From Bermanella sp040371755 (lineage in GTDB: Bacteria; Pseudomonadota; Gammaproteobacteria; Pseudomonadales; Oceanobacteraceae), in NCBI RefSeq assembly GCF_040371755.1, contig NZ_BAABWE010000010.1, positions 93,204-157,203 on the forward strand: 64,000 bases of DNA, in the 5' to 3' direction. A model generated the notes under the pieces. That model saw only the letters and a program-made list of their open reading frames with translations, was not told the origin of the DNA and made no database searches. The translations under genes and the position numbers were made by a program. This document shows positions 61,874 through 64,000 of the stretch, in pieces. Numbering within the stretch: position 1 is the first letter of the stretch; each line of letters opens with the position of its first letter.

Positions 61874-63355
61874 GTGACACACTTTCAATCTAATACCACC
61901 CTCATGGTGCAAGGCACCACCAGTGACGCAGGCAAAAGTATTTTAGTGGCTGCCATTTGTCGAATACTTGCCAACCACGGTTACAAAGTCGCCCCGTTCA
62001 AACCACAAAACATGGCACTGAACAGCGCTGTCACCGCCGATGGTGGTGAAATCGGCCGTGCTCAGGCGGTACAAGCCATGGCCTGTGGCATAAAACCCAC
62101 CACGGATATGAACCCCGTTTTACTCAAACCCAACTCCGATACCGGCGCGCAAGTGATTGTTCATGGTAAAGCCGTGGCCAACATGGACGCCATGTACTAC
62201 CACAACCACAAACCTGAATTATTAAACGCGGTTTTAAAGTCCCATCAGCGTTTAGTCAAAGAATATAATTTTGTCATCGTCGAAGGGGCCGGCAGCCCAG
62301 CAGAAATTAACCTAAGAGATCGCGACATAGCCAACATGGGATTTGCCGAAGCCGCCGATTGTCCCGTTATCATTGTGGCCGACATTGATCGTGGTGGTGT
62401 GTTTGCCCACTTAACGGGTACATTGGATTGTTTAAGCGAATCAGAACAAAAACGCGTTAAAGGATTTGTCATCAATCGCTTTCGCGGTGACATTGCGTTA
62501 TTAAAACCGGGCCTAGATTGGCTTGAAGAAAAAACCGGCAAACCTGTATTAGGGGTAATACCCTATATTGAGAATTTACATGTAGAAGCCGAAGACGCTA
62601 TTCACATCAAGCAGCAAACCGACCATGAAAACAACCTACATGTGGTCGTACCTGTATTAACGCGTATTAGTAACCACACCGACTTTGATGCCCTCGCCCT
62701 GCACCCTAATGTGAATTTAGAATTCATAAAAGATGCCAAGCGATTCAAAGGGGCCGACTTAATCATACTGCCGGGTACAAAAAACGTCCGCCAAGATTAT
62801 CAGTGGCTTAAACAAAGCGGCTGGACTAAACACATTGAAAAACACTTAAGGTACGGTGGAAAATTGATGGGCATTTGCGGTGGATTACAAATGCTTGGCC
62901 ACGCCATACATGACCCAGACGGCATAGAAGGCACAGCAGGCAGCACCCAAACCTTTGGCTATTTAGACTTTGAAACCACACTTGATAAACAAAAATCCCT
63001 GCTCAATGTGAAAGGTAAATTTTATGATTCACAACAAAAAAGCATACATGTTAAAGGCTATGAAATTCACGCAGGCATCAGCCAAGGGCCAGACTTTGAC
63101 AAAGGCATCATAAATTTAGGTGACCACAACGACGGCATATTCAATGCAGAGCAATCCATTTTTGCCAGCTACCTTCACGGCATTTTTGACGAACCAACCA
63201 TGCTCGATTTTTTATTAAAATGGGCAGGACTAGAACAAGCAGAAGGGTTCGATTATGCGCAACACCAAAACCAAGAGCTGAATCGCCTCGCGCAAGAAGT
63301 TGAAAAAGCCATTCCACTATCGGAATGGCTCGACGCACTGGGTGAAACCCCATGA
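61874..63355 (+). CDS. cobQ: Cobyric acid synthase
   Basis: 493 residues from GTG. The N-terminal ATP-binding domain has 'MVQGTTSDAGKSILVAAICRIL' P-loop and 'PFKPQNMALNSAVT'. The C-terminal triad glutamine amidotransferase domain has Cys in 'GICGGLQMLGH' and His in 'YLHGIFD'. It amidates adenosylcobyrinic acid a,c-diamide at four carboxylates. No other cobalamin gene is present; the gene after it looks broken by a mobile element. Confidence 0.93.
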   Translation: MTHFQSNTTLMVQGTTSDAGKSILVAAICRILANHGYKVAPFKPQNMALNSAVTADGGEIGRAQAVQAMACGIKPTTDMNPVLLKPNSDTGAQVIVHGKAVANMDAMYYHNHKPELLNAVLKSHQRLVKEYNFVIVEGAGSPAEINLRDRDIANMGFAEAADCPVIIVADIDRGGVFAHLTGTLDCLSESEQKRVKGFVINRFRGDIALLKPGLDWLEEKTGKPVLGVIPYIENLHVEAEDAIHIKQQTDHENNLHVVVPVLTRISNHTDFDALALHPNVNLEFIKDAKRFKGADLIILPGTKNVRQDYQWLKQSGWTKHIEKHLRYGGKLMGICGGLQMLGHAIHDPDGIEGTAGSTQTFGYLDFETTLDKQKSLLNVKGKFYDSQQKSIHVKGYEIHAGISQGPDFDKGIINLGDHNDGIFNAEQSIFASYLHGIFDEPTMLDFLLKWAGLEQAEGFDYAQHQNQELNRLAQEVEKAIPLSEWLDALGETP

Positions 63356-63594
63356 CACTGGAACCTGAACAGAACTTTAAAAATTTAGTGGTAAGCCCAA
63401 CGGTTCTGGATAAAACAGTTACACTACTTAAACGAAAACGACGGCCAGCGTTTAAAAACTGCGAAAGCAATTATCCAGACACCCATGATAAGAAATTATG
63501 CCTAGTTCGTATAGGCCAATATTTGATCATTCATACAAACTTCGTATTCACAATCATCAACGGCTCCATCATATTTAAAATATCGGAGGATTGA
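63352..63594 (+). pseudogene. Probable remnant of a cobQ-coupled gene, interrupted by a repeat
   Basis: 80-codon frame whose ATG overlaps the cobQ stop (ATGA), the usual sign of a genuine coupled gene. After about 40 codons it enters repeat copy 1 (63469-63517), giving the residues PDTHDKKLCLVRIG, then runs on in AT-rich DNA to the transposase ribosome site. The N-terminal 'MTLEPEQNFKNLVVSPTVLDKTVTLL' matches nothing I know. Read as the head of a gene disrupted by the inserted element. Confidence 0.4.
63469..63521. repeat. Mobile-element-linked direct repeat, copy 1
   Basis: Matches 63948-64000 at 51 of 53 positions, including a 43-base perfect core (63475-63517). It contains a GCCTA...TAGGC hairpin arm pair and an imperfect CATGAT...ATTATG pair, so it is REP-like. 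Located 75 bases before the transposase start. Confidence 0.75.
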
Positions 63595-63596
63595 AT

Positions 63597-64000
63597 ATGC
63601 CAAAACCAAGGAAGGAACAAGTGAGCCTTGAGGCTACGCCTTATTATCACTGCGTATCTCGCTGTGTACGTAAAGCATTTTTATGTGGTTATGACAGCCA
63701 TGATGAAGTGAGCTACGAACACAGGCGAGCTTGGCTTGAAAATGAGTTATTAAACCAATCTCAAGTCTTTGCCATTGATATTGCAGCCTACGCCATCATG
63801 TCCAATCACTATCACGTGGTGTTACACGTCAATCAAAAGCAAGCTAATAACTGGGATATTGATGAGGTTATTGATCGCTGGCATAAGCTGTACAAAGGCA
63901 ATGCCCTCAGTCAACGTTATTTAAGTGACCCTAATTTTTCAAAAGGGAATTTTCCAGACACCCATGATAAGAAATTATGCCTAGTTCGTATAGGCCGATA
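63597..64000 (+). mobile_element. REP-associated tyrosine (IS200-like, RAYT) transposase, truncated
   Basis: ATG at 63597 with CGGAGGA six bases upstream; frame open to the window end. 'MPKPRKEQVSLEATPYYHCVSRCVRKAFLC' and 'IAAYAIMSNHYHVVLHVNQ' (HYH metal motif near residue 71) identify the Y1/HUH transposase of RAYT type. Family text continues to 'SQRYLSDPNFSK' at about residue 116; then repeat copy 2 begins and the frame reads PDTHDKKLC. The catalytic-Tyr half is absent, so this copy is probably inactive unless it resumes beyond the window. Confidence 0.75.
63948..64000. repeat. Mobile-element-linked direct repeat, copy 2 (runs off window)
   Basis: Second copy of the 53-base repeat, inserted into the transposase frame 479 bases after copy 1, in the same orientation. 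The full extent lies beyond the window. Confidence 0.75.

Noticed and set aside
1..64000. tRNA, rRNA, CRISPR or prophage genes
   Set aside because: Looked through the intergenic stretches and saw none; a covariance-model scan would be needed to exclude small RNAs.

Overview
The window is a 64 kb piece of an AT-leaning gammaproteobacterial chromosome. It probably comes from a marine Oceanospirillales/Pseudomonadales-type bacterium (Bermanella- or Oleispira-like is my guess, not provable here). Pointers are a Pseudomonas-like pgeF-rluD-bamD / pilS-pilR / fimT-fimU-pilVWX-pilY1-pilE block, a FabY-type ketoacyl synthase, a sodium-pumping oxaloacetate decarboxylase and an H-NOX nitric-oxide circuit. 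I saw no rRNA, tRNA or CRISPR array.

Layout. 1-18 kb is mixed housekeeping: a TIGR03545/TIGR03546 pair, hydrolases, a GreA/B-like factor, a saccharopine-dehydrogenase-like reductase, a fatty acid desaturase, an orphan HEPN protein, slyD bracketed by two related palindromic repeats, an SDR, a DUF938 methyltransferase, hyi-glxR, an HDOD protein, two transporters and ilvIH. ilvIH has a long leader encoding a short peptide that ends Ile-Leu-Val. 18-33 kb is the pilus region: pgeF-rluD, bamD, nadE, pilSR and the minor-pilin operon with PilY1, with an AlgR-like box before fimU. 33-46 kb holds an orphan Tdi1-like immunity-type protein, a hydrolase, a MarC-family protein, a DEAD-box helicase, fabY divergent from an AraC/GlxA-type regulator with repeated operator-like boxes between them, arfB, and a Fur-box-preceded iron-uptake operon (exbB-exbD-exbD-tonB, a catecholate receptor and a PiuC-type hydroxylase).

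46-64 kb holds a PhnA-like protein, a GST, purC, and a ZorA/ZorB-like proton-channel pair coupled to an unrecognised small CxxC protein. It continues with oadGAB, dusC, and a NO-sensing cluster (H-NOX, histidine kinase, HTH-REC regulator, degenerate HD-GYP response regulator). It ends with cobQ, a probably broken gene and a RAYT-type transposase cut by a repeat that also occurs upstream of it.

The most promising unexplained items are the ZorAB-like pair with its unknown partner, the ilvI leader peptide, the fabY/AraC operator array and the repeat that cuts the RAYT gene. Function calls rest on motif recognition; no database search was possible.
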